Assembly: GCA_050943535.1 (NCBI GenBank)
Contig: JBMNPJ010000001.1
Location: forward strand, 124,001 to 188,000
DNA from: Massiliimalia sp050943535
GTDB taxonomy: Bacteria > Bacillota > Clostridia > Oscillospirales > Ruminococcaceae
Length of the DNA: 64,000 nt
Reading direction: 5' to 3'
How positions within the stretch are numbered: position 1 is the first letter of the stretch; each line of letters opens with the position of its first letter. Positions 7,661 through 16,854 of this stretch are shown in pieces. Made by a program: the position numbers and the translations under genes. The notes beneath the pieces were generated by a model. That model had not been told where the DNA came from. It worked only from the letters and a program-made list of their open reading frames with translations, and searched no databases.

Positions 7661-9952
7661 ATGAAAAAACGGATTTTAAGCCTGGTTATGGTGCTGGTTC
7701 TGTGCCTGACCCTGCTGCCCGTCACGGCGCTGGCGGCAACGGTGGAGAATATCACCTATCTGGACGAGAATGGAATACAACAAACTGCTGCCAGTGCTAC
7801 ACAGGTTACAAATAGTGATACCCAGTGGACAGATGGTTGGTATGTAGCACAGAGTAACATCACTATCGACGGTACAGTTACCATTAGTGGCAATGTGCAT
7901 CTGATTTTGGAGGACGGTTGCAACCTTACCGTGAACGGAGGCATTCTGTTACAATCAGACAGCAATATGTACATCTATGCACAGTCCACCGAGAAAGAGA
8001 GGATGGGCTCTCTGACCGCCACCGGCACGGACGCTGGTTTCAAAGAAGCAGGCTACGGGACGCAGACTTTGACAATCGCCGGCGGCAAGATATCAGCGAG
8101 CGGCAGTGATGTGGGAATCTCTGCCGTTAACCTAACTATTACGGATGGTTATGTAAGTGCCTTGGGAACCGACCTTTATGGTGATAGTATTGCTGTATAT
8201 AACGCTACAATTTCCGGCGGATTTGTGGATCTCTATGGGGACTTTACTGGAACTCTTTCCACTGGCATAGACGGTCATGCAGTGATTTCTTCCACTGGTG
8301 AGATTAAAAACATAGCAGCCGATTGCAAAGGCTTCTTTTTAATACAAAAAACGGGAAAAATCTACGGAGATACATTTACTTTGACACAGGACCTCAACAT
8401 TGCGAATAGTAATATTGTGGTGACTGTGGAGGAGGGTCAAACCCTGACGCTCGATGATGGAGTGACCTTAACTATTCCCGTTATTGCAACTTTAACGAAC
8501 AATGGCATTGTGAATAACAATGGAACCATTATCAACACCGGCACCCTAAACAACAGCGGCACCCTGAACAACAACGGTAATCTGAACAACACCAGCGTTC
8601 TGAATAATGCTGGCTCCATTATTAACAACGGTACGCTGACCGGTGAAGTGGGCGGCAGCGGTACGGTTATCACTACCCCTACTATCACCACCCCGCCCAC
8701 AAGCCAGACTGTGACCGAGGGCAAAACTGCCACCTTTACCGTGGAAGCCACCGGTGGGAACCTGTCCTATCAGTGGCAGCAAAGCATCGATGCCGGAAAT
8801 AATTGGACAAATATTGACAGCGCAAACGCAGCCCAATATACCACAGGGGAAACCACAATGGACATGAACGGCACTCAATACCGTTGTGTTGTGAAAAACA
8901 GTATAGCTGAAGTGACAAGTGACGCCGCCACATTGACCGTACAGAAAGCAACGACACCGATTGAACCGAAATATGTGCGTTACATTGTGGAGCATTACAA
9001 ACAAAACGCCGATGGCAGCTATACCCTTGCAGATACCGAACAGCCGATTGATGAGATCGGCAAAACGGTAACAGCTACCCCGAAAACCTATGAGGGCTAT
9101 ACATACAATCCCAATGCAGCGGGAACGGTTGTCAGCGGAACATTGAAAGCAATATCCAGCCCGGACGATATTGTAACCTTGAAGCTGTATTATGATAGAA
9201 CTGTATACACTATTACTGTAGAGAATAACGGTCACGGCACAGCGTCTGCGTCTCCGGCTTCTGCTCCGGCAGGAACGAAAATTACACTAACCGCCAAACC
9301 TAACATCGGATATCATTTTGATGGGTGGAAAATTGTTTCCGGTACCGTCACCATTCAGGACAACACCTTTACCATGCCTGCGAAAAATGTGACCGTCAAA
9401 GCAATCTTTGAGCGCAATTTCAGCGGCATTATCATCCCGCCAACAACCAACGGCAATTGGCGGCAAACCCCAATCGGCTGGTGGTACCAAAATCCAGACG
9501 GCACCTATCCGGCAAACCAGTGGAGATATCTGGACTCCGGCAAGGGGTACAAAGCCTGGTACTGGTTTAACCAGTACGGCTATATGACCACCGGCTGGCA
9601 GAAGGTGGGGAATATCTGGTACTACATGAACCGCTCCGGCGAAATGCAGACCGGCTGGGTGTTTGTAAACAGTCAATGGTATTACTTGAACAGCAGCGGA
9701 GCCATGCTCACAGGATGGGTTTATGACGGCGGAAAATGGTACTACATGAATAAAGATGGTTCCATGCACTTTGGCTGGCTTAGCTGGGCAGGGTACTGGT
9801 ATCATCTGGACAGCCACGGAGCCATGAGCACCGGCTGGAAACAGGTAAACGGCAAGTGGTATTACCTGTATGCCCAAAACGGAAGAATGGCGGCAAATAC
9901 CACCACCCCTGACGGCTACCGTGTTGGCGCAGACGGCGCTTGGATTCGGTAA
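7661..9952 (+). CDS. Secreted multidomain choline-binding (cell-wall-binding repeat) surface protein
   Basis: A 763-residue exported protein. The start at 7661 is 7 nt after TAAGGAGG; the ATG at 7655 is too close to it. Signal peptide: KKRILSLVMVLVLCLTLLP, cleavage near TALAA (residue 24). Then a polar beta-rich region to about 270; an Asn-rich stretch of repeating NNGTLNNSG-like units (about 277-333); an Ig-like domain (340-427; SYQWQQS, YRCVV); a MucBP-like domain (435-514); an InlB/beta-grasp repeat (515-586; GYHFDGWK, FTMPAKNVTVKAIF); and about seven choline-binding repeats (599-743; GWWYQ, GKWYYMN, MQTGW). No sortase motif: attachment would be by the repeats. The gene is more GC-rich than its neighbours, which suggests transfer. 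No catalytic domain is evident; adhesion is a reasonable guess. Confidence 0.9.
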   Translation: MKKRILSLVMVLVLCLTLLPVTALAATVENITYLDENGIQQTAASATQVTNSDTQWTDGWYVAQSNITIDGTVTISGNVHLILEDGCNLTVNGGILLQSDSNMYIYAQSTEKERMGSLTATGTDAGFKEAGYGTQTLTIAGGKISASGSDVGISAVNLTITDGYVSALGTDLYGDSIAVYNATISGGFVDLYGDFTGTLSTGIDGHAVISSTGEIKNIAADCKGFFLIQKTGKIYGDTFTLTQDLNIANSNIVVTVEEGQTLTLDDGVTLTIPVIATLTNNGIVNNNGTIINTGTLNNSGTLNNNGNLNNTSVLNNAGSIINNGTLTGEVGGSGTVITTPTITTPPTSQTVTEGKTATFTVEATGGNLSYQWQQSIDAGNNWTNIDSANAAQYTTGETTMDMNGTQYRCVVKNSIAEVTSDAATLTVQKATTPIEPKYVRYIVEHYKQNADGSYTLADTEQPIDEIGKTVTATPKTYEGYTYNPNAAGTVVSGTLKAISSPDDIVTLKLYYDRTVYTITVENNGHGTASASPASAPAGTKITLTAKPNIGYHFDGWKIVSGTVTIQDNTFTMPAKNVTVKAIFERNFSGIIIPPTTNGNWRQTPIGWWYQNPDGTYPANQWRYLDSGKGYKAWYWFNQYGYMTTGWQKVGNIWYYMNRSGEMQTGWVFVNSQWYYLNSSGAMLTGWVYDGGKWYYMNKDGSMHFGWLSWAGYWYHLDSHGAMSTGWKQVNGKWYYLYAQNGRMAANTTTPDGYRVGADGAWIR

Positions 9953-9986
9953 TCGTTGGAAAAACAAAAGAATCCGCGAATCAAAG

Positions 9987-10020
9987 AGGCGAACCACGAA
10001 AAGTGGTTCGCTTTTGCTTT
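9987..10020 (+). terminator. Intrinsic terminator after the choline-binding protein gene
   Basis: GCGAACCAC pairs with GTGGTTCGC around GAAAA, followed by TTTTGCTTT. It ends the surface-protein operon. Confidence 0.85.
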
Positions 10021-10175
10021 ATGAAGTCAATTCAATATTTATATTATATAGTGGTATGTAAATTATATATTACCCGAATAGAAGTACATAGTGATAAAAT
10101 GTAAGTAAAGAAACTTGGCTGTATTTACTATAAACATTTCATGTTTGCCATATTTCTTTGTTTTATGTGTAGGTT

Positions 10176-10195
10176 ATTGACATTACATTGTCAAT
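10176..10195. promoter_or_regulatory. Operator-like palindrome overlapping a TTGACA box, upstream of alcohol dehydrogenase
   Basis: ATTGACA-N6-TGTCAAT, 115 nt upstream of the dehydrogenase start. The outer TTG...CAA at 18 bp resembles the half-site layout of the redox repressor Rex (9 of 14 fixed positions of TTGTTAA-N4-TTAACAA). The left arm contains a perfect TTGACA -35; the matching -10 region (GTAGTT) is poor. The binder is inferred only. Confidence 0.45.
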
Positions 10196-10216
10196 CTTTG
10201 TAGTTCAATGGCGTGC

Positions 10217-10259
10217 GCTTTTTTTGGGAAAATTTCTTGCAGAAGTTTCCCAAAAAAGC
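10217..10259 (+). promoter_or_regulatory. Long hairpin in the alcohol dehydrogenase leader
   Basis: GCTTTTTTTGGGAAA pairs with TTTCCCAAAAAAGC (one bulged T), and the inner bases TTCT and AGAA extend the stem. It ends 51 nt before the start codon. It lacks a downstream T-run, so it is not a simple terminator; mRNA stabilisation or control is possible. Apart from this and the palindrome at 10176, the AT-rich stretch 10020-10310 shows no gene. Confidence 0.5.
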
Positions 10260-10310
10260 AGAAAAATATTCTGACGCGAAATGCTCAGGAACCAATTGGA
10301 GGAGTTTGAA

Positions 10311-11474
10311 ATGGGACGTTTTACATTACCAAGAGACATTTACTTTGGCAAAGGAACCCTGGATGAACTGAAAAATTTGAAAGGTAAAAAAGCAATCGTT
10401 GTTGTTGGCGGCGGCTCCATGAAGAGATTCGGCTTTTTGGATAAAGTAGTTGCTAATTTGACAGAAGCTGGTATTGAAACCAAATTGTTTGAAGGTGTAG
10501 AACCAGACCCGTCTGTTGAAACTGTTATGAAGGGCGCAAAAGCAATGCAGGAATTTGAACCAGACTGGATTATTTCCATCGGTGGTGGTTCTCCAATCGA
10601 TGCTGCAAAAGCAATGTGGGCTTTCTATGAATATCCGGAAACCAAATTTGAAGACCTGATTACTCCATTTGCTTTCCCAACCCTGCGTCAGAAAGCAAAA
10701 TTCCTGGCAATCCCGTCTACTTCCGGTACTGCTACTGAAGTTACCGCTTTCTCTGTTATCACTGACTACCAGAAAGGTATTAAATATCCTCTGGCTGACT
10801 TTAACATTACTCCTGACGTTGCTATCGTTGACCCAGATCTGGCAGAAACAATGCCTCCAAAACTGGTTGCTCATACCGGTATGGATGCTTTGACCCATGC
10901 AATTGAAGCATATGTTTCTACTGTTGCTTCTCCATTTACAGATCCTCTGGCAATCAAAGCAATTCAGATGGTAATGCAGTATCTGCCAGCTTCTTACAAC
11001 GGCTGCTCTGCAGGCAGAGAACAGATGCACTATGCACAGTGCTTGGCTGGTATGGCATTCTCCAACGCTCTGTTGGGTATTGTTCACTCTATGGCTCATA
11101 AGACTGGTGCTGCATTCAGCACAGGTCATATTCCTCATGGATGTGCAAACGCAATTTACCTGCCATATGTTATTAAATATAACGCAAAAGACATGAGAGC
11201 TGCTAAGAGATATGAAGATATCGCTAACGCTCTGGGTCTGGATGGTGTAGAAGCTCTGTGTGCTAGAATTGATGAATTCAACCAGAGACTGAACATTCCT
11301 AAGACCTTGAAAGAATTCGGAATCAACGAAGCTGAATTCAAAGAAAAACTGTCCGATATTGCTAAGAATGCAATTGGTGATGCTTGCACCGGTTCTAACC
11401 CAAGAATTCCTACTCAGGAAGAAATGGAAAAACTGTTCACCTGCATCTACTACGGTACAGAAGTTGATTTCTAA
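10311..11474 (+). CDS. Iron-containing alcohol dehydrogenase
   Basis: NAD(P)H-dependent group III alcohol dehydrogenase of 387 residues, reducing aldehydes to alcohols in fermentative redox balance. The start at 10311 (MGRFTLPRDIYFG) follows TTGGAGGAG; an in-frame ATG at 10281 lacks such a site. The nucleotide-binding GGGSPIDAAKAMW lies at about 91-103. The iron site is visible as D192 and H196 (MDALTHAIEAY), plus His in VHSMAHKTG (259/263) and GHIPHG (273/276). Codon choice is biased towards a few GCT, GCA, GTT and CTG codons compared with neighbours, as for a highly expressed gene. A single-gene transcript is likely, with a terminator at 11498. Substrate (ethanol, butanol or diol) is not decided by sequence. 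Confidence 0.93.
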   Translation: MGRFTLPRDIYFGKGTLDELKNLKGKKAIVVVGGGSMKRFGFLDKVVANLTEAGIETKLFEGVEPDPSVETVMKGAKAMQEFEPDWIISIGGGSPIDAAKAMWAFYEYPETKFEDLITPFAFPTLRQKAKFLAIPSTSGTATEVTAFSVITDYQKGIKYPLADFNITPDVAIVDPDLAETMPPKLVAHTGMDALTHAIEAYVSTVASPFTDPLAIKAIQMVMQYLPASYNGCSAGREQMHYAQCLAGMAFSNALLGIVHSMAHKTGAAFSTGHIPHGCANAIYLPYVIKYNAKDMRAAKRYEDIANALGLDGVEALCARIDEFNQRLNIPKTLKEFGINEAEFKEKLSDIAKNAIGDACTGSNPRIPTQEEMEKLFTCIYYGTEVDF

Positions 11475-11497
11475 TTTGTACTACATAAGTAAATGTA

Positions 11498-11536
11498 AAA
11501 AAATACGCCAATCTTTTTGATTGGCGTATTTTTGTG
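11498..11536 (+). terminator. Intrinsic terminator after alcohol dehydrogenase
   Basis: AAATACGCCAATC pairs with GATTGGCGTATTT around TTTTT, ending in a T-run. Confidence 0.9.
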
Positions 11537-11586
11537 TGATGTCCTTTTGTGAAAACCGATCATGTGGTTTTTAAACAAAATGTTGA

Positions 11587-11615
11587 TTGACGCAACATTT
11601 AATTGTTGGTATAAT
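11587..11615 (+). promoter_or_regulatory. Sigma-A promoter of the UroD-like gene
   Basis: TTGACG, 17 nt, TATAAT. The transcript would start near 11622, which rules out the more upstream in-frame ATG at 11562 and supports the start at 11652. Confidence 0.85.
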
Positions 11616-11651
11616 GACAAATATATGTTAGCAATGGAGGCTGCTGTCGTT

Positions 11652-12893
11652 ATGAATGCAATTCAGGGAAAGGATCGGGAGATTCTCAGAGCATTGGCAC
11701 AAAAACAGCTGGAATATGCTCAATCTCCGAAAAATGATGAAATTTTAAAAAAATGGAAAGCACAGGCAGAAGGACGCCGGGAAAGCCCTACGGTGCGCCT
11801 TTTGTTTTCAAACTTTACTCATGAAGTAATTACCCCTCGGATGCAGTGCGAAGGGAAAGAGGCAAGAGAACTGGAATGGCAACTGCTCAGCACTTTGGTT
11901 GGTCGGGAGCTGTTTGACGACGATACACCGATTTCTCCTACATTTGATATCCAGTGGGATACCCAGGTATCTCCGTTTGGGATTAAACCGCATATTACTT
12001 ATCCGGATATAAAAAATCCTCAGGGATACCATATTAATCCTGTCATTGAAGATTTGGAAACACAGATCGACCAGTTAAAAGGCGGTTCTTTTGGAGTGGA
12101 TCGGGAAAAGACCCAACAGCGTCTGGCTTTGGCAGAGGAAACTTTTGGGGATATTTTAAAACCTCGGATGGTGATGGGCAGCCTGACTGGTCCTATGACT
12201 TCTCCCATTGTATTTTTGATGGGGATGGAAGCATATTATTGTTCTATGTATGATTGCCCTGAAAAGGTGCATGAAGCAATGGATATGGCGTGTACCATCT
12301 ATGAGAAATATTATGATTTTCTGGAACAGGAAAATTTACTCCTTCCTACCAATGGATTGAGCCCTATTGCTCAGGAAAGTTTTGCGTTTACCAATGAATT
12401 GCCTACAGAAAATGTAACCAAAACCACCCAGTGCTGGGGATTTTTGGAATCTCAGGAAACAACTGCAGTTTCTCCGGAAACTTTTGGAGAATTTGTATTC
12501 CCGTATCAGGATCGGCTGGCAAAACGGTATGGTTTGCTTTCTTATGGCTGCTGTGAACGGGTAGATGCTATTTGGCCGGACTATTTGTCCAAGTGGAAGA
12601 ATCTGCGCAAACTGTCTGTTTCTCCGTTTAACAATGAAGCACAGGTAGGGGAATATCTGCGGGGCAGCAATGTGGTGTTTTACAGCAAACCGCGGGCAGA
12701 GTTTGTCACAGTAAAGGGCCCGATGGATGAAGATGCAATCCGCGCTTATTTTAAAGAAGTGGCAGAACATGCCAGCGGCTGTCTGTTTGAGGTAGCACAG
12801 CGTGAAGTTGGTACCATTTACGGTGACTTTGAACGAGGACGCCGTTATGTACAGCTGGCTAAGGAAACCATTGACAAGTATTGGAAACCGTAA
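11652..12893 (+). CDS. Uroporphyrinogen decarboxylase (UroD)-like family protein
   Basis: A 413-residue member of the UroD/methyltransferase superfamily. Core features are LTGPMTSPIVFLMG near residue 182, a C-terminal half with YGCCERVDAIWP, and an overall TIM-barrel-like length. The start was set by the promoter and by GGAGG 11 nt upstream. In anaerobes such UroD relatives often act as corrinoid-dependent methyltransferases or demethylases and not in heme synthesis. No corrinoid protein, activase or heme gene lies nearby, so the role is open. It is transcribed alone, with a terminator at 12919. Confidence 0.75.
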   Translation: MNAIQGKDREILRALAQKQLEYAQSPKNDEILKKWKAQAEGRRESPTVRLLFSNFTHEVITPRMQCEGKEARELEWQLLSTLVGRELFDDDTPISPTFDIQWDTQVSPFGIKPHITYPDIKNPQGYHINPVIEDLETQIDQLKGGSFGVDREKTQQRLALAEETFGDILKPRMVMGSLTGPMTSPIVFLMGMEAYYCSMYDCPEKVHEAMDMACTIYEKYYDFLEQENLLLPTNGLSPIAQESFAFTNELPTENVTKTTQCWGFLESQETTAVSPETFGEFVFPYQDRLAKRYGLLSYGCCERVDAIWPDYLSKWKNLRKLSVSPFNNEAQVGEYLRGSNVVFYSKPRAEFVTVKGPMDEDAIRAYFKEVAEHASGCLFEVAQREVGTIYGDFERGRRYVQLAKETIDKYWKP

Positions 12894-12918
12894 TCGTTTG
12901 ATATAAATGGAACAAGAG

Positions 12919-12963
12919 AAGAAGCGCTGCAAAAGATTGTGCAGTGCTTCTTTCCTGTTTTTG
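12919..12963 (+). terminator. Intrinsic terminator after the UroD-like gene
   Basis: GAAGCGCTGC pairs with GCAGTGCTTC (one G-U) around AAAAGATTGT, followed by a T-rich tail. Confidence 0.8.
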
Positions 12964-13050
12964 TACAGTATCATTTTTAATGGAATAAAATGGCGTTTTT
13001 AGTTCAAATTAAAAAGGATTGTGTTGGGTTAGGAAAGTAGGGAGAATACC

Positions 13051-13815
13051 ATGAACATTGGAATTGTTACTGGAGCGTCTTCTGGTATTGGAAAAGAATT
13101 TGTACATCAGATTGCCAAGGAAGAGCCACAGCTGGAAGAACTTTGGGTCATTGCCAGAAATGAAGTGAAACTGCGTGAGCTGCAAAAAGAAATTCCCTTA
13201 AAAATTCGGGTTTTTCCGTTGGATTTGCTGGAACCAGTTTCTTTTGCAGAAATTCAGTCTGCGCTGGAACAGGAGCATCCTCAAGTTCAAATATTGGTAA
13301 ACGCTTCTGGATTTGGAAAATTTGGAAATTTTGAGGATTTGACCCAGCAAGAAATTCAGCAAATGATGGATTTGGATGGAAAAAGTTTGGTAATGATGAC
13401 AAAAATAGTGCTGCCTTATTGTGTCAAAGGAAGCCGGATTCTGCAAATCAGTTCTGCTTCTGCATTTCAGCCTATCGCCGGATTTGGTGTTTATGGTGCA
13501 ATCAAAAGCTTTGTATTGTCTTTTTCCCGTTCGCTTCATCGGGAATTGAGAGATAAGGGGATCACAGTTACGGCGGTTTGCCCTTATTGGGTAAAAACCA
13601 ATTTTATTCAGACTGCTCAGGAAACCGGAAATCCCGGTACAGTTACTTGCTTTCCGTTTGCTTTGGAAGCGGATACCGTAGTCAGAAAGGCGCTGCGGGA
13701 CAGCAGGCGGGGAAAGGACGTTTCCACCTGTCGGGTAAGCACCATGATGAAATATGCAGGAAAATTACTGCCACATTCATGGATTATGGCAGTTTGGGAC
13801 AAAATACGGATGTAA
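13051..13815 (+). CDS. Short-chain dehydrogenase/reductase (SDR)
   Basis: A 254-residue NAD(P)-dependent oxidoreductase of the classical SDR family. Nucleotide-binding motif TGASSGIG is at residues 8-15, NASGFG near 88 corresponds to the family NAG motif, and the catalytic Ser (QISSASAF) and YGAIK follow near 140-155. The Tyr and Lys of YxxxK are both present, so the enzyme should be active. GGGAGA precedes the ATG. The substrate is unknown. It is followed by the glycogen phosphorylase promoter, so it is probably transcribed separately. Confidence 0.88.
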   Translation: MNIGIVTGASSGIGKEFVHQIAKEEPQLEELWVIARNEVKLRELQKEIPLKIRVFPLDLLEPVSFAEIQSALEQEHPQVQILVNASGFGKFGNFEDLTQQEIQQMMDLDGKSLVMMTKIVLPYCVKGSRILQISSASAFQPIAGFGVYGAIKSFVLSFSRSLHRELRDKGITVTAVCPYWVKTNFIQTAQETGNPGTVTCFPFALEADTVVRKALRDSRRGKDVSTCRVSTMMKYAGKLLPHSWIMAVWDKIRM

Positions 13816-13852
13816 TTTTTCCAAAAGCTCAATAACTGTTTACAGATGTCAG

Positions 13853-13881
13853 TTGAAAATGGTCAAAAAATTGGGTATAAT
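13853..13881 (+). promoter_or_regulatory. Sigma-A promoter for glgP
   Basis: TTGAAA, 17 nt, TATAAT, giving a leader of about 95 nt before the glgP ATG. Confidence 0.85.
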
Positions 13882-13983
13882 AATAGTAAATATTTCCACA
13901 CTGAAAAACTGTATTAGGAGAAATGCTTTTCAAAAATGCAGTCAAAGTAATTTTCAGTGATTTTAAGGAAAGGATGTTAGTTT

Positions 13984-16350
13984 ATGCGAAACAGCCAATT
14001 AATTTTAACTCAAACAGAGCAGCTTCTTCGCACAGAGTTTTGTACCTCTTTGGAGAAAGCCACTGTAAAACAGCTTTATTATGCGCTGACCAAAGCGTAT
14101 TTATCTGAAATTCATGAAGACTGGGAAGCCAGTGAACAGCGCCATAACCAGAAAAAGCGGGCGTTTTATCTGTCTGCGGAATATTTGATGGGACGTGCTG
14201 TCTTTAATAATCTGTACTGTTTAGGAATTTTGGATCCTATTCGGGAAGAACTTGCAAAACGAGGCGTGGACTTAAACAGTCTGGAAGATATTGAGGACGA
14301 TGCTTTGGGCAATGGCGGACTTGGCCGCTTGGCAGCATGCTTCCTGGATTCTGCAGCAACTCAAAACCTTCCATTAAACGGTTATGGTCTGCGGTATCAA
14401 TATGGGATTTTTAAACAGTATTTTGAAAATGGATTCCAGAAAGAAATGCCGGATGACTGGCAGAAATACGGCGATCCTGGTTCTGTTCGGCGCGAAGACT
14501 TGGCAGTAGAAGTTCATTTTGCTGGTCAGACTGTTCGTGCAGTACCGTATGATATGCCGATTATCGGTTATGGTACCAAAAATATCAACACCCTGCGTCT
14601 GTGGCAGAGCGAAGCGCTGTGCAATTTTGATTTAGATTTGTTCAATGATCAGAAATATGACCGTGCAGTAAAAGAACGGAATGATGCAGAAAATATCAAT
14701 AAAATTTTGTATCCTAACGACAGCACCAATGCCGGGAAAAAACTGCGCTTAAAACAGCAGTACTTTTTCAGCAGTGCTTCTTTGCAGGATATTATGCGTT
14801 TGTATCAGCGGGAACATGGGGGAGACTTTACCGATTTTGCAGATTACTATGCAGTACAGCTCAACGATACCCATCCAGTAGTTTCCATTCCAGAACTGAT
14901 TCGTCTGCTTATGCAGAATGCCGGTATGAGTTTTGATGCTGCCTTTGAAGTGGCACAGAAAACGTTTGCTTATACAAATCATACCATTATGGCGGAAGCA
15001 TTGGAAAAATGGGATATCCGTTTGTTCCGTTCAGTGCTGCCTGAAGTGTATAAAGTCATTAAGATGATTGACGCGCGTTTGACAGAAGATTTGAAAAAAT
15101 TGGGCAGACAGCCAGATGGATACCGCATTTTGGATGGCGGGCTGATCCATATGGCGAGAATGGCCATTTATGCTTCTTCTGCAACCAATGGAGTAGCACG
15201 GATCCATACGGAAATTTTGAAGGACACAGAACTGCACAACTGGTATGAAATCTATCCGGAACGGTTCCAGAACAAGACCAACGGAATTACACAGCGCCGC
15301 TGGTTTGGTTTGTGCAATCGGGAACTTTCTAATTATGTAACCGGATTGATCGGTGACGGCTGGATTCGTGACTTAAGTCAGCTGAAAAAATTGGAAGCAT
15401 TTGCGGATGATGAAAAGGTACTGCGTGATTTCATGCAGATCAAGCGCCAGAAAAAAGAAGAACTGTGTGCTTATGTGAAAAAGATGGATAAAGTTACTCT
15501 GAACCCGGACTTTATCTTTGATATTCAAGTAAAACGTCTCCATGAATACAAACGTCAGCTTTTAAATGCATTTTCTATTATGGATTTGTATTTCCAGCTG
15601 AAACAGGGAAAATTGCCTGATTTCCGCCCCACATTGTTCTTGTTTGGTGCAAAATCTGCTCCGGGATATTTCCGTGCAAAGGGAATTATCAAGTATATTA
15701 ATGAAATTGCTAAACTGGTTAATAACGATCCGGATGTCAATGAAAAGATGGCAGTATTGTTTGTTTCCAACTATAATGTTTCTTATGCAGAAAAAATCAT
15801 CCCAGCGGCAGATTATTCTGAACAGATTTCTACAGCAGGAACAGAAGCATCCGGTACCAGCAATATGAAATTTATGCTCAACGGTGCAGTGACCCTGGGT
15901 ACTTATGACGGTGCTAATGTAGAAATTGTGGAACAGGCCGGCGAAGAAAACAACTATATCTTTGGTGCTCGGGTAGAAGAATTGGATGAACTGAAAGCCA
16001 AAGATGCTTATCATCCGAAAAAGATTTATGAGAAAAATCCACGAATTCGTCGGGTTGTAGATACTTTGGTAGATGGTACCTTTGATGATCAGGGAACTGG
16101 AATGTTTGAAGAGCTGTACCATGCTTTGCTGGACGGTGCCAGCTGGCACAAGCCAGACCATTATTTCCTGTTGGAAGATTTTGAATCTTATCTGGATGCT
16201 AAGCTGAAACTGAACCGAGATTACGGCAATTCTTTAGAATATGCGAAAAAATGCTGGCTCAATATGGCCAATGCAGGAATGTTCTCCAGCGACCGAACCA
16301 TCCAGCAGTATGCAGATGAAATCTGGCATATTCAGAAAGTAGAAGGATAA
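13984..16350 (+). CDS. glgP: Glycogen/maltodextrin phosphorylase
   Basis: PLP-dependent alpha-glucan phosphorylase (788 residues) that releases glucose 1-phosphate from glycogen or maltodextrins in the cytosol. Hallmarks are AEYLMGR near residue 62, EDDALGNGGLGRLAACFLDS near 100-120, QLNDTHP near 300, and the PLP-lysine region TEASGTSNMKFMLNG with Lys near 629, then GTYDGANVEI. AAAGGATG precedes the start. No other glycogen gene lies nearby; the small membrane protein gene downstream starts 46 nt later. Family and reaction are certain; glycogen versus maltodextrin preference is not. Confidence 0.96.
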   Translation: MRNSQLILTQTEQLLRTEFCTSLEKATVKQLYYALTKAYLSEIHEDWEASEQRHNQKKRAFYLSAEYLMGRAVFNNLYCLGILDPIREELAKRGVDLNSLEDIEDDALGNGGLGRLAACFLDSAATQNLPLNGYGLRYQYGIFKQYFENGFQKEMPDDWQKYGDPGSVRREDLAVEVHFAGQTVRAVPYDMPIIGYGTKNINTLRLWQSEALCNFDLDLFNDQKYDRAVKERNDAENINKILYPNDSTNAGKKLRLKQQYFFSSASLQDIMRLYQREHGGDFTDFADYYAVQLNDTHPVVSIPELIRLLMQNAGMSFDAAFEVAQKTFAYTNHTIMAEALEKWDIRLFRSVLPEVYKVIKMIDARLTEDLKKLGRQPDGYRILDGGLIHMARMAIYASSATNGVARIHTEILKDTELHNWYEIYPERFQNKTNGITQRRWFGLCNRELSNYVTGLIGDGWIRDLSQLKKLEAFADDEKVLRDFMQIKRQKKEELCAYVKKMDKVTLNPDFIFDIQVKRLHEYKRQLLNAFSIMDLYFQLKQGKLPDFRPTLFLFGAKSAPGYFRAKGIIKYINEIAKLVNNDPDVNEKMAVLFVSNYNVSYAEKIIPAADYSEQISTAGTEASGTSNMKFMLNGAVTLGTYDGANVEIVEQAGEENNYIFGARVEELDELKAKDAYHPKKIYEKNPRIRRVVDTLVDGTFDDQGTGMFEELYHALLDGASWHKPDHYFLLEDFESYLDAKLKLNRDYGNSLEYAKKCWLNMANAGMFSSDRTIQQYADEIWHIQKVEG

Positions 16351-16395
16351 CCAAACTGATTGTAACAGGTAGTTTTGTCCGAAAGGGTGACTGCT

Positions 16396-16815
16396 ATGAA
16401 ACGAGACTGGAATGGCATCGTATATGTTGGTTTTGGGATCGTACTGGTTTTATTGTCCATACTGGCAGATGCGGTCTGGAGTGACCTGTGTTTATGTGTA
16501 GCCGGAGTGATGATTGGTTTTGGGATCAAAACTTATTTTTGGCCAAACTCCCGGGAAGACAATCCTAAAGAAAACGACAGTGATTCACAGTCTCAGAAAC
16601 AAGAGACAGAAAGCCTGAAACATCAATCTGCCCGTCATGCCTATATTCTGGGGTTATGTGTAGTCAGTATTTCCATTATCCTGTTGTCAATGTTCAGACG
16701 ATGGGGATGGATTGAAGGAGAATTCCTGTTAGAGTGGTATCTGGGTGGATATCTGGTATTTCAAATCGCTGCAGAAGCAATCATTCGATATTATCTGCGG
16801 CATAAAAGAAAATAA
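16396..16815 (+). CDS. Hypothetical membrane protein
   Basis: A 139-residue protein I do not recognise. It shows four hydrophobic segments (about 8-26, 31-48, 78-98 and 106-128). They are separated by a very polar Glu/Asp/Gln/Ser loop at 50-72. It ends in a basic tail (RHKRK). I chose the ATG at 16396 with GAAAGGG upstream; a TTG at 16375 is in the same frame. It follows glgP closely, so it may be co-transcribed. The bidirectional terminator at 16811 follows. Confidence 0.65.
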   Translation: MKRDWNGIVYVGFGIVLVLLSILADAVWSDLCLCVAGVMIGFGIKTYFWPNSREDNPKENDSDSQSQKQETESLKHQSARHAYILGLCVVSISIILLSMFRRWGWIEGEFLLEWYLGGYLVFQIAAEAIIRYYLRHKRK

Positions 16816-16853
16816 AAAAGACCTGCAGCTTAAAGCTGCAGGTCTTTTTTTAT
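16811..16853. terminator. Bidirectional intrinsic terminator
   Basis: AAGACCTGCAGCTT and AAGCTGCAGGTCTT form a perfect stem with A-run before and T-run after, shared by convergent transcripts. Confidence 0.93.
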
Positions 16854-16854
16854 G

